Position numbers and translations under genes: made by a program. Shown piece by piece: positions 1 through 11,132 of a stretch of 64,000 bases of DNA. Position 1 is the stretch's first letter. Every line of letters begins with the position of its first letter. The stretch is from Hysterangium stoloniferum. Taxonomy: Eukaryota; Basidiomycota; Agaricomycetes; Hysterangiales; Hysterangiaceae. The DNA is taken from NCBI GenBank assembly GCA_015178975.1, contig WHVD01000027.1:372001-436000 (forward strand). The letters run 5' to 3'. The notes under the pieces are model-generated. The model had not been told where the DNA came from. It was given only the letters and a program-made list of their open reading frames with translations, and searched no databases.

Positions 1-178
1 AGGGACAAAACCCTTCCAATGATTTTTAGTTGTGCAAAGATTCTTGAATAACTCAAGAACTACTGTAGATACAGACCTAAAATTTGGAAGTTGGTTAGGT
101 CTATATGTTATCTATATGCCCTTAAAATATTATGACATAAGCATTAGTATTTCCCACGCTATAAATAAAACACTAATA
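1..178. repeat. Left edge: end of another Tc1 family-1 copy, then unannotated AT-rich DNA
   Basis: Bases 2-21 repeat the right terminal inverted repeat of the Tc1 element at 179-6105 (GGGACAAAACCCTTCCAATG). This looks like the right end of a second copy whose body lies off the left edge. The rest of the stretch is AT-rich with no gene that I can support. Confidence 0.6.
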
Positions 179-767
179 AAATCACATTGGAAGGGTTTTG
201 TCCCTGGTATAAAAAAAATACAAATTAAACAATCTAGTACTTGGTATAGCCTCCCTTGGCCTTCAAAACAGCCTCAACCCTTCTAGGCATACTCTCTATC
301 AAGTTCTGACAAGTAGAGGCAGGGATCGTCTCCCACTCTGTCTGAACCCTCTCCCACAACTCTTGGGTGCTGTTAAGAACTGAAAACTGACTAATGTCGG
401 TGGCCGACGGGGACCGATCGGAAGGACTTGGCTTCAGCTTATGTGCTGCACCCTCGCAAATATCCGTGGGGTGTCCTTAGATTTCGGACTGGTGTAGACT
501 AGTCCTAAAGAGTTCCTTTCAGGGAGATACTGATCGGGACCGAAGGACAAGTCGAGTGTCGGGCCAAGGGGTCGGGGCCGAGAGTGGGTGAGCGCACGTG
601 AAGGCGGATATGGTGATTCTTAGTATGAGACTGTTGCAGACGTATGAGGGTATTCTGAGTCGATATTCTGATTGCCTAGTAACTACAACTACAGCAGGTT
701 CATATACAAGTAACAGGCATCTAGAAATTACTAACAGGGAGAAGGGCGGAAAACAGTATTAATGTTA

Positions 768-990
768 CAGTGGGTCAAAAAACTGCCCCAATGTTTGTGC
801 ATTTTAGAAAGATTGATATTGTGTGAAGGAATGACATCAGCAAAAATTCTGAAAAATTCACATGATATATTAGAACATGTTGGCTATCTACTAACTTAAG
901 AAATCATGTGATTCCAATCAAAACTCATTGCTCAATAAATCAAACAAAATAATCACTCATTGGGGCAGTTTTTTGACCCTCTATTATTTT
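768..990 (+). repeat. Left TIR arm of Tc1 family 2, itself capped by inverted ends
   Basis: The outer end reads GGGTCAAAAAACTGCCCC and the inner end (958-980) is the inverse, GGGGCAGTTTTTTGACCC. The arm therefore looks like a MITE-sized unit with its own terminal repeats. The mirror arm is 2157-2379. Confidence 0.85.
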
Positions 991-995
991 ACAAT

Positions 996-2019
996 CTAAT
1001 ACTTTGTATGACCCTTCTTTGCCTTTAAAATTGCCTGTATTCTCCTAGGCATGCTTTCTATTATGTACCTTCTGGCATGTCTCTGGTGGTATTTCAGTCC
1101 ACTCCTTTGCCACCCTGTCCCATAATTCATGTACTCCTTTGGGTGGTATATCATATTGTTGGAGTTTGGCCTTGAGGTGTTACCAGAGGTGTTCAATGGG
1201 ATTCAGATCAGGGGATTGGGCAGGCCACTTCATGGGAATGATGTTATTGTCAGATAACCACTGGTCTGCCTTTTTTGAGGTATATTTTGAATCATTGTCC
1301 TGTTGGAAGTACCACTTATCCTCAGCCATCTCCAAACTTTCAATGCTCTCCTCCACTCCCTCCTCCAAAATCTCACAATACTGCACTGCATCCATATTCT
1401 CCTGCACCTCCATCAGCTTCCCCACCCAATTCCAGCCCATACACCCCCAAATCATCAAGTTATTCCCCCCTCCATGTTTGACAGTTGGTATGGTGGTCCT
1501 GTCTGATACTGGTTCCCCTTGTTGCTTCCAAACATATACCTTCCCATCTGACCCAATCCTATTGATTTTTGTCTCATCAGTCCACAACACCCTCTTCCAG
1601 TCCTCCATAGTCCAATTTTCATGGTATTGGGCAAACTTTAGATGTTGCTGACGATGAGACCCCTTGAGCATAGGGACTTTCTTCTTTGTTGCTGACCTAA
1701 AGCCAGCTTCCTTCAACACATTCTTAACAGTCTGAGGAGTGACAGAGGTAGATATGATGGAATTTATAAATTGTGTGGCTTGGACAGTATTGTCAAGCTT
1801 CCCAGAGCTGATTTGATGGATAATTGACTGTTTATCATAAGGGGAAAGCTTGGAAGAATGGCCACCAGGATGATTTTCCTTATCCCCCTCTACCTCCCTA
1901 CTGATCCTGCCAATAGTACCCTTCCCCAGACCAGTCCTAGCTTGAATTTGACAATGGGAATACCCCTCATTGAGGAGAAAAACAACAGAAGAATGCTTTT
2001 CTGCAGAGATGGATTTCAT
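996..2019 (-). pseudogene. Tc1-like DD34E transposase (family 2), near intact but with a stop
   Basis: The reading starts at the ATG at 2017-2019 (MKSISAEKHSSVVFL...). It has an N-terminal helix-turn-helix region (about residues 10-60) and a DDE domain. The first catalytic Asp is in LWTDETKINR, the second in WYFQQDNDSKY and the Glu in SPDLNPIEHLW. There are 34 residues between the last two, so DD34E. An in-frame TAA at about 1180-1182 follows HLW. A frameshift near 1070 precedes the expected tail ...AILKAKKGHTKY with its TAG at 996-998. The 279-residue open part keeps all three catalytic residues. The truncation removes only the C-terminal tail, but the copy is probably inactive. Confidence 0.88.
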
Positions 2020-2156
2020 AGTGGTAGTAAGAAGTCACGGAGATGAATGAACAAAGTTCAACATGCCAAATTGATACAAATAAGGTCACATGACATGTTG
2101 ATGATTCACATGACCCACTCCTACCTTATACTGGTGCGTAACATTGAAAATCAGAG

Positions 2157-2379
2157 AAAATAATAGAGGGTCAAAAAACTGCCCCAATGAGTGATTATTT
2201 TGTTTGATTTATTGAGCAATGAGTTTTGATTGGAATCACATGATTTCTTAAGTTAGTAGATAGCCAACATGTTCTAGTATATCATGTGAATTTTTCAGAA
2301 TTTTTGCTGATGTCATTCCTTCATACAATATCAATCTTTCTAAAATGCACAAACATTGGGGCAGTTTTTTGACCCACTG
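2157..2379 (-). repeat. Right TIR arm of Tc1 family 2
   Basis: Inverted copy of 768-990 with the same cap-to-cap structure. The inner cap GGGTCAAAAAACTGCCCC starts near 2168. Confidence 0.85.
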
Positions 2380-2957
2380 TATGTATTTCTAAGTTTTTTC
2401 CAATTTTTAAACAATTTCCCCTAACAAATTGCGAAAACAAATATTCAAATGTACTTATATTGCGATGATAAAATTGTACAATATTCTTTTGATTTATCTT
2501 GAATTTATACAATTTATTGTGTATTTTTATCTAATAAATTGAGCAAGTTATTGAATTTCTACTTTTAATTCTTTTTTGATTAATCTATCGGCGACTCAGC
2601 GCTTATTCACAATGCGCGAGTAATCATGTGACATTCACATGACATTTCAAACTCCGACGCCGACAAAACGCAATTTGAAATACTCGCACATAATCAAGGC
2701 AATATATATATTTTTATATTATTATAATAAAATATTATATTTATAACTAACTAAAAATAAATATAATAATTATATAATAATATAAAACCGGCCACTGTGC
2801 TTATTACATGGTGCGCGGGAAAATTGTCATAACGAGTGACAGTTGTGACAGTTGTCACAAAGGTGCACGACTGTCACAGCACGTGACAGTCACAAGACGC
2901 GAAGGGTGTCATATGCGTGCACAGATGCGAGAGCATTATGTCATCATATATGCTACT

Positions 2958-3369
2958 GTAAGGGCAATCCCTGTAGCTTGCAGTACTCACACTAGGCTAG
3001 CAGGAGGGAATCCGAAGATATATTAGAACTAATACATACATACAGACAACTACCTAACTCACCTAGCAGGAGGGAATCTGAAGAGAAACAGTCTAAGGAA
3101 TTCCCCCTGCCAGGTGTGACCCATAGGCACCCAGTAGTCTAAAAATAACTTTACCTATTACAGAACAGAGGTTCTTCCCACAATGGAATATTACTCCTAT
3201 GAACTTCTGAAGTTAGTCCTCTACTCTACATATTAGCCAGAGTGGTTGATATCCACAAGGAGAGGGAATGTGACAAAGGCAGGGGTTGGACTGTGGACTC
3301 AAGGACTTCAATGAGATGAGAAAATGGTGCTTCCTAGGGTTTGTGACAGAGAGTCCCCTGACAGCTACT
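2958..3369. repeat. 412-bp insertion present only in B copy 1
   Basis: In B copy 2 the sequence GCTACT runs straight into ACAGCAAAAACC (near 12871). In B copy 1 GCTACT at 2952-2957 is followed by 406 extra bases and then a second GCTACT (3364-3369). The duplicated 6-mer suggests an insertion with target duplication. It contains the internal repeat TAGCAGGAGGGAATC twice. I do not recognise the family. Confidence 0.5.
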
Positions 3370-3555
3370 ACTGCAAAAACCGGAAATCTCTGGAACATCC
3401 CAGTGGCTGCCAAAGGAATAGTAGTTAATAGGTACTAATAATAGATAGAATATTGTAGAATATTCTGTAAGTTTCCAGAATGTTCTATTATGCCAAGAAT
3501 ATTCTATAGTGTCTTAGAAAGTAGTTAGAACCTTCCACAATGCTCTAGAAAATTC

Positions 3556-3672
3556 TAGAATCTTCTAAATGACATCATTCCTTCCAGAATGACATCATTC
3601 AATCTTCTAGAATCTTCTAAATGACATCATTCCTTCCAGAATGACATCATTCAATCTTCTAGAATCTTCTAA
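3556..3672 (+). repeat. Tandem pair of about 56-bp units in the B upstream region
   Basis: The unit TAGAATCTTCTAAATGACAT... continues into ATTCCTTCCAGAATGACATC and is present twice in B copy 1. B copy 2 has only one unit. It lies just upstream of the TATA box. Confidence 0.65.
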
Positions 3673-3690
3673 ATGTCTCAGACTAAAATG

Positions 3691-3700
3691 TATATAAGGA
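3691..3700 (+). promoter_or_regulatory. Candidate TATA box of repeat B
   Basis: TATATAAGGA is followed by GCTCAGCTCC and is conserved in B copy 2 at 13431-13440. Its position inside a TG...CA repeat fits an LTR promoter. Confidence 0.5.
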
Positions 3701-3779
3701 GCTCAGCTCCAGCCCTGAATAATATCAAAATCTTAATCAATCAAATCACATCAACCCACACATCTGTGTGTCACTGCAG

Positions 3780-4180
3780 CAAGCAGCCTACTCCACCCCT
3801 ATCTGGGCAGTTGGACATCTAATTCCACCTCTATCTGAGCTGTTGGAAACCCTTGCCACCTCTATCAGAGTTGTTGGCCCAATCAGATCCCTTGTCACCT
3901 CAATCTGAGCTGTTGACTGATCTGCTGTTCCCCTTGTCACCTCAATCTGAGTTGTTGACTTTTGTTCCCCCTTGCCACTTCTTAATTGAATAGTTGGCTA
4001 TCTTTTATATATTATTTCCACCTCAGTTAGAGTTGTTGGTTATCAACTAATAATATATAAATAATCTCATACTATAGTCACCTCTCAATTGAGTACTGAT
4101 TATTAGTTTTCTCTACATTGTTATTTGTAGTCTAAGACTTCAGTCACCTCTAGTTGAGTAATTTGACTGTTTATTACATT
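3780..4180 (+). repeat. Degenerate short repeats in the B leader
   Basis: A motif like CACCTCTATCTGAGCTGTTG recurs about eight times at 30-60 bp spacing, ending in CACCTCTAGTTGAGTAATTTG. B copy 2 keeps fewer units (13520-13745). It is non-coding by appearance. Confidence 0.6.
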
Positions 4181-6105
4181 GCAAATAATCCCTTTTTCAT
4201 TGTTCATTCATTGTGAATCAGTAAAGCATATTCACATAAACAAATACTGAGAATATCCTTGCAAGATCCTAAGACTACATTAAGATCCTGATAAGTTAAT
4301 ATCACAGTAGACCTTGTAGGTTAGTGTAAATAAAGCATATATTAGCCAAATAGTGTTTTATTCTATAGCTAATCTTTTGACCTGTTTATAAATATTTTTA
4401 CTGTTTGATAAATAGTATAAAATATATATAAACTAGCTAGTATTGAAGTTAAATCTAACTTCGGAATCAGTAAATTGTTATTCATATTTTAAGTATATAT
4501 TTTCACAGAAAAAGAACAAGCTTGCACAAGCAGCTCTCAAAACCTTCTTTGCAAAGTTGGGTGCATATATTTAAGTAAACTCTTGACTTCAGGGGTTCTA
4601 AGTTTATTTAGGCTGCCACTGATTAATATCAAATACTTAAATTATTTTACATTGCAGTGAATTGAGTATTTGCACATTTTGATAGAGTATTAGACTCCTT
4701 TTTCGGAAAATAGTATTAAAATAAGACTAATACATCACAATTAACAATAAGCTTGACTAGGAACGGGAAGTTTATGATTAGTTCGGAGGTCGATGATAAC
4801 CGAGAGCAGGATTACGATAAAAGGAAATAGTTCAAGGATTACAAATATAGATAGACATATGTGAAACATAAGATTGAACGGATCAACATAATAAAAGGGA
4901 CGTATCAAAAGTTTGACCAGACAATACGAGTTATTTTGATGTGGGCATAAACAGAGTTTGATCTTCGCGAAAACATTCGTCAGCTTCGGGGCTGATGGTT
5001 TCCGAAGTGGTGACTTGAAGACGTTGATAAGTAGTGATAACCTCGGGACTGATAGGGTTGCGACACAGTCGTAACAGGTGCCACCCAGCCTCCTTTTGAG
5101 GTATTACCAGAGGCATTCAATTGGATTAAGGTCAGCAGACTGAGGTGGCCATACCATGACCACAAATCCATTGTCTTTAAACCAATTGGTGGCCTTTTTG
5201 CTCTTGTGTTTGGGGTCATTGTCTTGCTGAAAGACCACATCTCCTGTGTTCTTGCCATAATACTCCATGATTTCTTGAAGTTCATCTTCAATAATGCTAA
5301 CATAAAGGTCAGCATCCATCCTTCCATCAATTTTGGTGGAATATCCTGGTCCTTCCCACAACATACAGCATCACAACATCAGATTTCCTCCTCCAAACCT
5401 GATTGTAACCTCAGCCACCCTATCACTGAGCCCCTCTCCTGCCTTTTTCCACACCTACTTCCTCCCATCTGACTCCAAACAATTGATTTTTGTCTCATCT
5501 AACCAAACAGCCCTCTTCCAATCATCCACAGTCCAGTCCTTGTGTGCCAGAGCAAAGTCCATCCTTGCCTTCCTATGCCTCTTAGTGAGTAAAGGCCTTT
5601 TCTCTCCACCACAGCCCTCATTCTAGCCTTCTTGAGTGCTCTATGAACAGTCTTCACTGAAATGGACTGTCCAGTCATATTTTGAAGGATTTTGGTCACC
5701 TCAGTGACATATTCTGCCTTCTAAGAAGTGATTTGTTAGAGGGAATAATGAATATCTGAAGGAGAAAGCTTGCATGGATGGCCACCAGGTGCTTTGGCAA
5801 GTGATGGGTAATAGGTATAGTGAATTCTGGATATAGTAAACAGATCTCTGCCAGTGATTGCAGAGATCTGAGAAGTAGACTTGCCCTTATTGAGCAAAAT
5901 GAGAATGTGGCTAACCTGAGGAGGAGTAAGAGCTTTCATGGTGTAGAATGTTGAGTTGTGGGGATGTTGTTGAACTAGAAAGTGAATAGCGATATATATA
6001 TCTAACTTTGACAGGTCACATGATTAAACAAAACCTTATTTGCTGATAATCAATAAGGTTTTGTGTTAATCATGTGACTGGGACAAAACCCTTCCAATGT
6101 GATTC

Positions 6106-8640
6106 TATTATGGAACAAGTTTATACTGGTCAAGGCTAGCTTGGGTTATGCAACAGGAAAGTAGCAAAATCTGTAAAACTGTTAACTCCTGTTCAAAATT
6201 ACTGCTCCAATATGCAGTGAAGAGATATACACTTTGAGGTCAGTAACACACAGAAGTGAATGTGACTCATGGACTGTATCCCCAAGATGCAAATGCTGTC
6301 AGGTATCGGTGGGAGTGGGGTAGTCTGAACTATACCCTACTTCTCATGGCCGCTGGGGATGGATATGCTGCAGCTGTGGTAAGAAGCATGGTGGGGGTAG
6401 GACCTTGGGTTGGGAGACCGCACAGCAGGAATGGGGACCTAGAGGGCTCTGGGGCTTTTATATTTACTATATAGTGACCTTATATATATAATTTGAAACC
6501 CCACATGTCTGAAAATGCAACAGAGCTAATGTGAGTGAGTTTGCCGAGTAAATGCATACAAACTACCCTCATACAGGTTTGAAGCTGGTATTTAGACTGC
6601 AAAAGCCAGGTGCTGTCATTTTGTACTACCTAGATACATGTAAAAAAACATATTACAAGCTCATTGGGAGTGACACATCTGTTGGCTCATGAATTGGTTC
6701 ACAAGCTCAAATGGACTACAATTTTGGGAAAGATGCTGTAGGTCAAATTGTGGAGTTATAACATCAAAATATACTAGATATATGGTAGTAAAATACATAT
6801 ATTAAGTTACAAGGCAATTAGTCAATTATTGAGAGAGCTACGAGGTTCGCAATTTTCATGCAATATTTCCCTGCAAATCTAGCGCGTGCCTTACATAATT
6901 GAAAGCACTGTAAGACTTTAATAAGTACCTTTATTCGTCAAAATTTGCACCCTAGGCGTGTAAATCCCGTCAATCGTGTAAATGCAGAACCAGCCTGGCC
7001 GCTGATAGCATCTGCTTCCGCATTTAGGATACTTCAGCAGATGCAAGATTATCATGACCACCCATGAGAGAATCCATAATGATGTTTGGGCGTGACCTTG
7101 AAAGTGGGCACCGTGCAACGACAGTATCGCAATGTTTCCATGCAATTGTAGTTCTAATCCCTGTCTTTTTTATTTATTTATTTATTTATCTACCATTTAA
7201 TCCCGGACATTATGAAATTGCTACTCATCATTTTGGGTCTAGTTGACTCCTCTGGTTGCTGAAACAGTGAACCATTCCATGAGCCAGTCCACAGGAGTAT
7301 GCATTACCTTTCTGTTATTTTATTGTGGTTTAAGGACAGATTACACTTTCAGAATTGGTGCAATATTAATTTCTGGCTATACATAAGTCTCGTAAATCAG
7401 TTGTGGCAGAGTTTCAACTGGCCACACTAACATGCAACTAGGAAAAATATAGTATCGCAGTGTGATTTCTCATCTAAACCCTAATATAATGCTACTTAAA
7501 TTATTTATAATAGTTTTATGACAATGCCAGTCAAAAAAGTCCCCTTCTGAACTTCTCTTTAATGAGAATTCACTGTGTAAATTTTCGCAGTAAATATAAG
7601 CTCTACATAGACTTATGGACTACTTATTTTACTTATTGTGTAAATTCTCGTGCTCAAGCCCATTTAATGACTTATAAACTATATATAAATTGAGTCACAT
7701 ATTGTAACTAATATTGTGAATATTTCTGCATGATCTTACATTGTATTCTATAATTTATTTTGTATATAGACAGACACATTTCTCCGTGCCTGGTTGTAAA
7801 TTATGTAATCTTAGACTGAGGAATTGTGACATGTTGTGTGATGAAACAGCATGGCGTAAACCTGCTAAGGGGCACAATCAAACAAGTCACCTGCATCAAT
7901 TCCAAGTAAGCATAATCATTGTCATTGCCCATTTAATGGACTCAACTATACAATACCAGCTCTTTATGTACATATCATTCTGAAAGGCCAATGAAGAACA
8001 CCCACACAGTCGTTGTTGGGTGCCTTTGGCGAACAGTCACAATGTTTATCCAAACCACTATCGGGGTTGCAGTGAATTGGAAGTCTTATGTACTACTTTG
8101 TATTCTATATTTCTTCAATAACTCATGTGATTTCCTGACAGATAGCTAGCTCTAGGAGTGCCTCCAACGAGATTTAAACTTTACTCATCCCTACTTCCTC
8201 ATAGCAACCACAACCCGAGTTGCTAACCAAACCCGCTGTACAATCAAGATTCATGGTCAATTGATAGTCACTCAAATCAACTTGTCATAAAGCAGTGATT
8301 GGATCAGCTGGAGAAGGTTCGTCGTTTGTCTGACTTGTGATGCTTTGTTATAATAAGCTAATCATTGTAGTAGCTTGCACTTGGAATATACAGTCAGCCC
8401 CTCCTGGCATGGATAGATTCAACATCCAGGACTCAGCTTGAAATGGTCAAAAGCATCTCAGGCCTAACACATCAACCCCAACTTCTTGTCGTCACACAAA
8501 TATTAGACACCTCACATCCCTGACACATTGCCTCTTGGTACCCCTCCACACATCTGCTATACATCACAAAATTGGCACTGTCCTCTATTATGCATCTGTG
8601 AATCCACCCTACTTGTAGTGTTCAAATGCCAACACCATTT
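6106..8640. other. Gene-poor stretch without a supported gene
   Basis: This is AT-rich, repeat-flanked DNA with only short, unconvincing ORFs. There is a (TTTA)n microsatellite near 7170-7190. No splice-consistent coding chain or recognisable protein family was seen on either strand. Confidence 0.5.
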
Positions 8641-8859
8641 CCCCCTTTGATACCTATGTTGCCTATGTGGGTCAAATCGACAAACCCTCCATACATCTGC
8701 TATACGTCACTCTTGCCACATCTGTGAATTCACCCCCCAGCCTGGCTCGTAGTTGTACACCTTTGCCCTTCGTATCAGGACCACTGTCGGGTTCAATGGC
8801 ACCTTTCCTCTTCTCGCCAACCTCTGCTGCATCATCTCGTTTAGCCTCCCCATTTCGTC

Positions 8860-8995
8860 CGCCGCCACATCCACCACCACATCCACCACCACATCCACCA
8901 CCACATCCGCCGCCACGTTTGCCTTGACTGCTGCCACGTTTGCCTCAATTGCCGCCACGTTTGCCTCAACCGCTGCCATGTTTGCCTCAACCGCC
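8860..8995 (+). repeat. Two adjoining minisatellites (12-bp and 21-bp units)
   Basis: A 12-bp unit CACATCCACCAC is repeated four to five times (about 8865-8915). It runs into a 21-bp unit starting GCCACGTTTGCCTCAA, repeated four times (8912-8995). Both lengths are multiples of three, so repeat changes would keep a reading frame open. In the minus frame they give Val-Asp and Glu-Ala-Asn-Val-Ala type repeats. Confidence 0.8.
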
Positions 8996-9451
8996 CCATC
9001 CACCACAGACCCCACGACCTCCACGACCTTTGCCTTGCCCTCCAGAGCCGTGATTGTCACTATTGGCATTGGGTGGCTGCTTTGGCACACTCGATCTGAA
9101 ACACTTTTTCTGTCTCCTCTGGAAAATGCCTCGTTGAACGTGCTCTACATGATAGACAATGAATTGAACCAACATACCATCGGGGACTTCCCATTCAACT
9201 GCATTGTCATTCACAGTTTCTAATTGTTCTCGAATGAAGGTGATATCCTCATCTGTGACAGTGTCTTGTCGAATCTTAATACCCCGAAATCATCACCTCA
9301 TTGGTATTTGATATATGTAAGGGGCTCTCTGGAAGCGTTCTTTCAAAGGCACCTGTGGAAATTGATCAGACTATGATACAAACACGGTGCTAAAGCAGCT
9401 TACCTTAATCTCTGAAAAACTGACGTCTCCTCCACAGCCAAAATGCCATGC

Positions 9452-10171
9452 TGTTAAGAACTGGAAACTGACTAATGTCGGTGGCCGACAGGGACCGATC
9501 GGAAGGACTTGGCTTCAGCTTATGTGCTGCGCCCTCGCAAATATCCGTAGGATGTCCTTAAATTTCGGGCGGGCGAAGACTAATCCTAGTGAGTACCTTT
9601 CAGGGTGATACCGATCGGAATCGAAGGACAAGTCGAGCATCGGGCCAAGGGGTCGGGGCCAGGAGTGGGTGAGTGCACGCGAAGGCGGATGGGGGGATTC
9701 TTAGTATGAGACTGATACAGGCGTATGAGGGTATTCTGAGTCGATATTCTGATTGCCTAGTGACTACAACTACAGCGGGTTCATATACAAGTAACAGGCG
9801 TCTGGAAATTACTAATGGGGAGAAGGGCGGAACACAGTATTAACAGTAAGCTTGACTAGGAACGGGAAGTTTATGATTAGTTCGGAGGCCGATGATAACC
9901 GAGAGCGGGATTACAATAAAAGGAAATAGTTCAAGGACTACAAATATAGCTAGACATATGCGAAACATAAGATTGGACGGATCAACATAATAAAGGGGAC
10001 GTATCAAAGTTTGACCAGACAATACGAGTTATTTTGACGTGGGCGTAAATGGAGTTTGATCTTCGCGAAAACATTTGTCAGCTTCGGGGCCGATGGTTTA
10101 CGAGAGGATGACTTGACGTTGACAAGTGGCGATAACCTCGGGACCGATAGGGTTGCGACACGGTCGTAACA
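9452..10171. repeat. Solo LTR, family A copy 2
   Basis: 720 bp, TGTTAAGAACTGG...GTCGTAACA, with 5-bp duplications CATGC at 9447-9451 and 10172-10176. It is uninterrupted and is the reference copy for family A. Confidence 0.92.
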
Positions 10172-10361
10172 CATGCCCCCCTTCAATACCTACATTGCCT
10201 ACACGGGTCAAATCGACAAATGATCTTGTATCAGAGGTTGAGAAGGTAGTGATGACAGTGCCACTCAGATTTCCATGTCTGAGACAATGACTGCTTCTAT
10301 CCATGTGAACAGCTGTAATGTATTCAGGGGATTCTCTTAGATAGCTCAATATATGCTATAG

Positions 10362-11132
10362 TGTCACAGAGCTTCAACAATAAAACAAGCAAAGGTCCAG
10401 TAATTTAAATACTGATAGATTAATGAGCTGCGCTATTAAGCTTAAACAACTCAACTCAATGCTTATTTTGATTATTGAAAGGTTCAAAGAACTGTGTATG
10501 ACTCTTTTAGCAAATAAAGGAACTATTCCTTGAGAATAGGAGCTGGAAGCTGAATATATGTGCAGTAACTTGGCAGAGACTTGATATAAGAGCTTCGGAT
10601 TCTTGTATGCTTATTTGTAACTATTAATAGTTATTTAACAAGGTGTTAAATAATTTATTAATAGAGAAGATAATATGTATTGGATTATCTGAGTGCTTGT
10701 ACTTGATTAATTCAATAAACTTAGGGCTGGGCCTTGAATAATCTAGTATTGGCAGGGAATTTCAGTAAGGATACTTAGATACTTATTAGATTTATTATGT
10801 AATTAATAAGCCTAAAGGGTAGCTGTGAGGCTGGGGGAACTTAGATAATTAGCTAAGTTCAAGAGTTGCTGACAAAGATTCAAGATGCTGCAAGTGTAGG
10901 TGCTTGCAGTGAGTGTATCAGACTAAGGCTATTATTGTCCTTAGGATGATTAGATAAGCTTCTGAGCTGTGCTGTGCAATATGTGTGAGATCAGATGATT
11001 TTATTGGAAACTTGGCCCTCCTTATATACATTTTGATAACTAAATGATTAGCTAATTATTTAGTTTATGAGGTCACTAGTTAGATCATAATGACCTCATA
11101 TTCTACTCATTATTTACCCTTTATTTATCACA
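10362..11132 (-). repeat. LTR (family E), minus orientation, with polypurine tract
   Basis: On the minus strand it begins TGTGATAAATAAAGGG and ends GAAGCTCTGTGACA. It has TATATAAGGAGGG (plus 11016-11028) as a promoter-like box. Immediately before the minus-strand start is GAGAGGGGAATCA (plus 11133-11145), a good polypurine tract. It therefore looks like a 3' LTR with a remnant of the internal region to its right. The internal region was then hit by B copy 2 at 11229. No matching 5' LTR was found in the window. Confidence 0.6.

Larger units (their letters stand above)
768..2379 (-). mobile_element. Tc1/mariner transposon (family 2) with long composite TIRs
   Basis: TA (766-767 and 2380-2381) flanks CAGTGGGTCAAAAAACTGCC... 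and its inverse. The inverted arms are about 223 bp each (768-990 and 2157-2379). Between them lies one minus-strand transposase. The element sits 5 bp inside the start of repeat B copy 1. Removing it and one TA restores the TGTTATGTATTT start seen in B copy 2, which proves the order of insertion. Confidence 0.92.
763..4739 (+). repeat. Long solo LTR-like repeat, family B copy 1
   Basis: Its ends are TGTTA...TACATCACA, and 5-bp duplications ATTAA lie at 758-762 and 4740-4744. It is a relative of 11229-14318. Once the nested Tc1 element (768-2379) is removed, it is about 2.36 kb. It has no convincing ORF. It carries a TATA box (3691-3700) followed by a repetitive leader, as in a U3-R-U5 layout. 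It could be an unusually long solo LTR or a non-autonomous LTR element. The TG...CA ends and 5-bp duplication are direct observations; the LTR identity is inferred. Confidence 0.75.
371..5076. repeat. Solo LTR, family A copy 1, interrupted by repeat B
   Basis: It begins TGTTAAGAACTG and ends GTCGTAACA, with 5-bp duplications GGTGC at 366-370 and 5077-5081. It matches family A copies at 9452-10171 and 18057-18767. Without the B insert (763-4739 plus one ATTAA) it is about 724 bp, close to the other copies. No internal retrotransposon region is present, so it is a solo LTR. Confidence 0.88.
234..5939 (-). pseudogene. Tc1-like DD34E transposase, decayed and split by an LTR
   Basis: This minus-strand reading runs from an ATG near 5939 to a TAG at 234-236 after ...KGGYTKY. 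The N-terminal part (5736-5939) is a helix-turn-helix-like region starting MKALTPPQVSHILILLNKGK. The catalytic part shows FQQDNDPKH near 5235 and WPPQSADLNPIECLW near 5110-5150, with 34 residues between D and E, so DD34E. The C-terminal portion (234-370) is separated from the rest by the insertion 371-5076. Joining across the 5-bp duplication (ggtgc) keeps the frame, reading ...KRRLGGTQELWERV. Several frame changes between 5370 and 5740 show that it is inactive. Confidence 0.8.
179..6105 (-). mobile_element. Tc1/mariner-type transposon (family 1), split by nested insertions
   Basis: The left end reads CATTGGAAGGGTTTTGTCCC (near 185-204) and the right end carries its exact inverse (near 6080-6099). 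TA dinucleotides at 177-178 and 6106-6107 fit a TA target duplication if the TIR extends about six bases further out. Once the LTR block 371-5076 and one copy of its 5-bp duplication are removed, the element is about 1.2 kb with a single minus-strand transposase, the usual Tc1 size. It is the outermost shell of the nested stack. Confidence 0.8.
8660..10349 (-). pseudogene. Disrupted gene of unknown function, cut by a solo LTR
   Basis: The minus strand carries protein-like stretches: ITAVHMDRSSHCLRHG... then FVDLTRVGNVGIEGG (10176-10349), and, after removal of the LTR 9452-10171, further segments with TVTDEDITFIREQL and VNDNAVEWEVPDGM (about 9150-9270). A low-complexity part rich in Ala/Val or Gly/Arg by frame ends in RLARRGKVPLNPTVVLIRRA (near 8780). 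Stops and frame changes occur. A possible GTAAGC donor lies near 9402. The text LTHIGNIGIKGG-like/LTRVGNVGIEGG occurs at both ends (8645-8690 and 10178-10222), an imperfect internal duplication. I do not recognise the family. Confidence 0.4.

Noticed and set aside
6256..6474. Short ORF beginning NVTHGLYPQDANAVR
   Set aside because: Starts on GTG, is isolated in repeat-rich DNA and has no recognisable motif.
8753..9223. Thr/Ala-rich ORF on the plus strand over the minisatellites
   Set aside because: A multiple-of-three repeat keeps all frames open; the protein-like blocks are on the minus strand.
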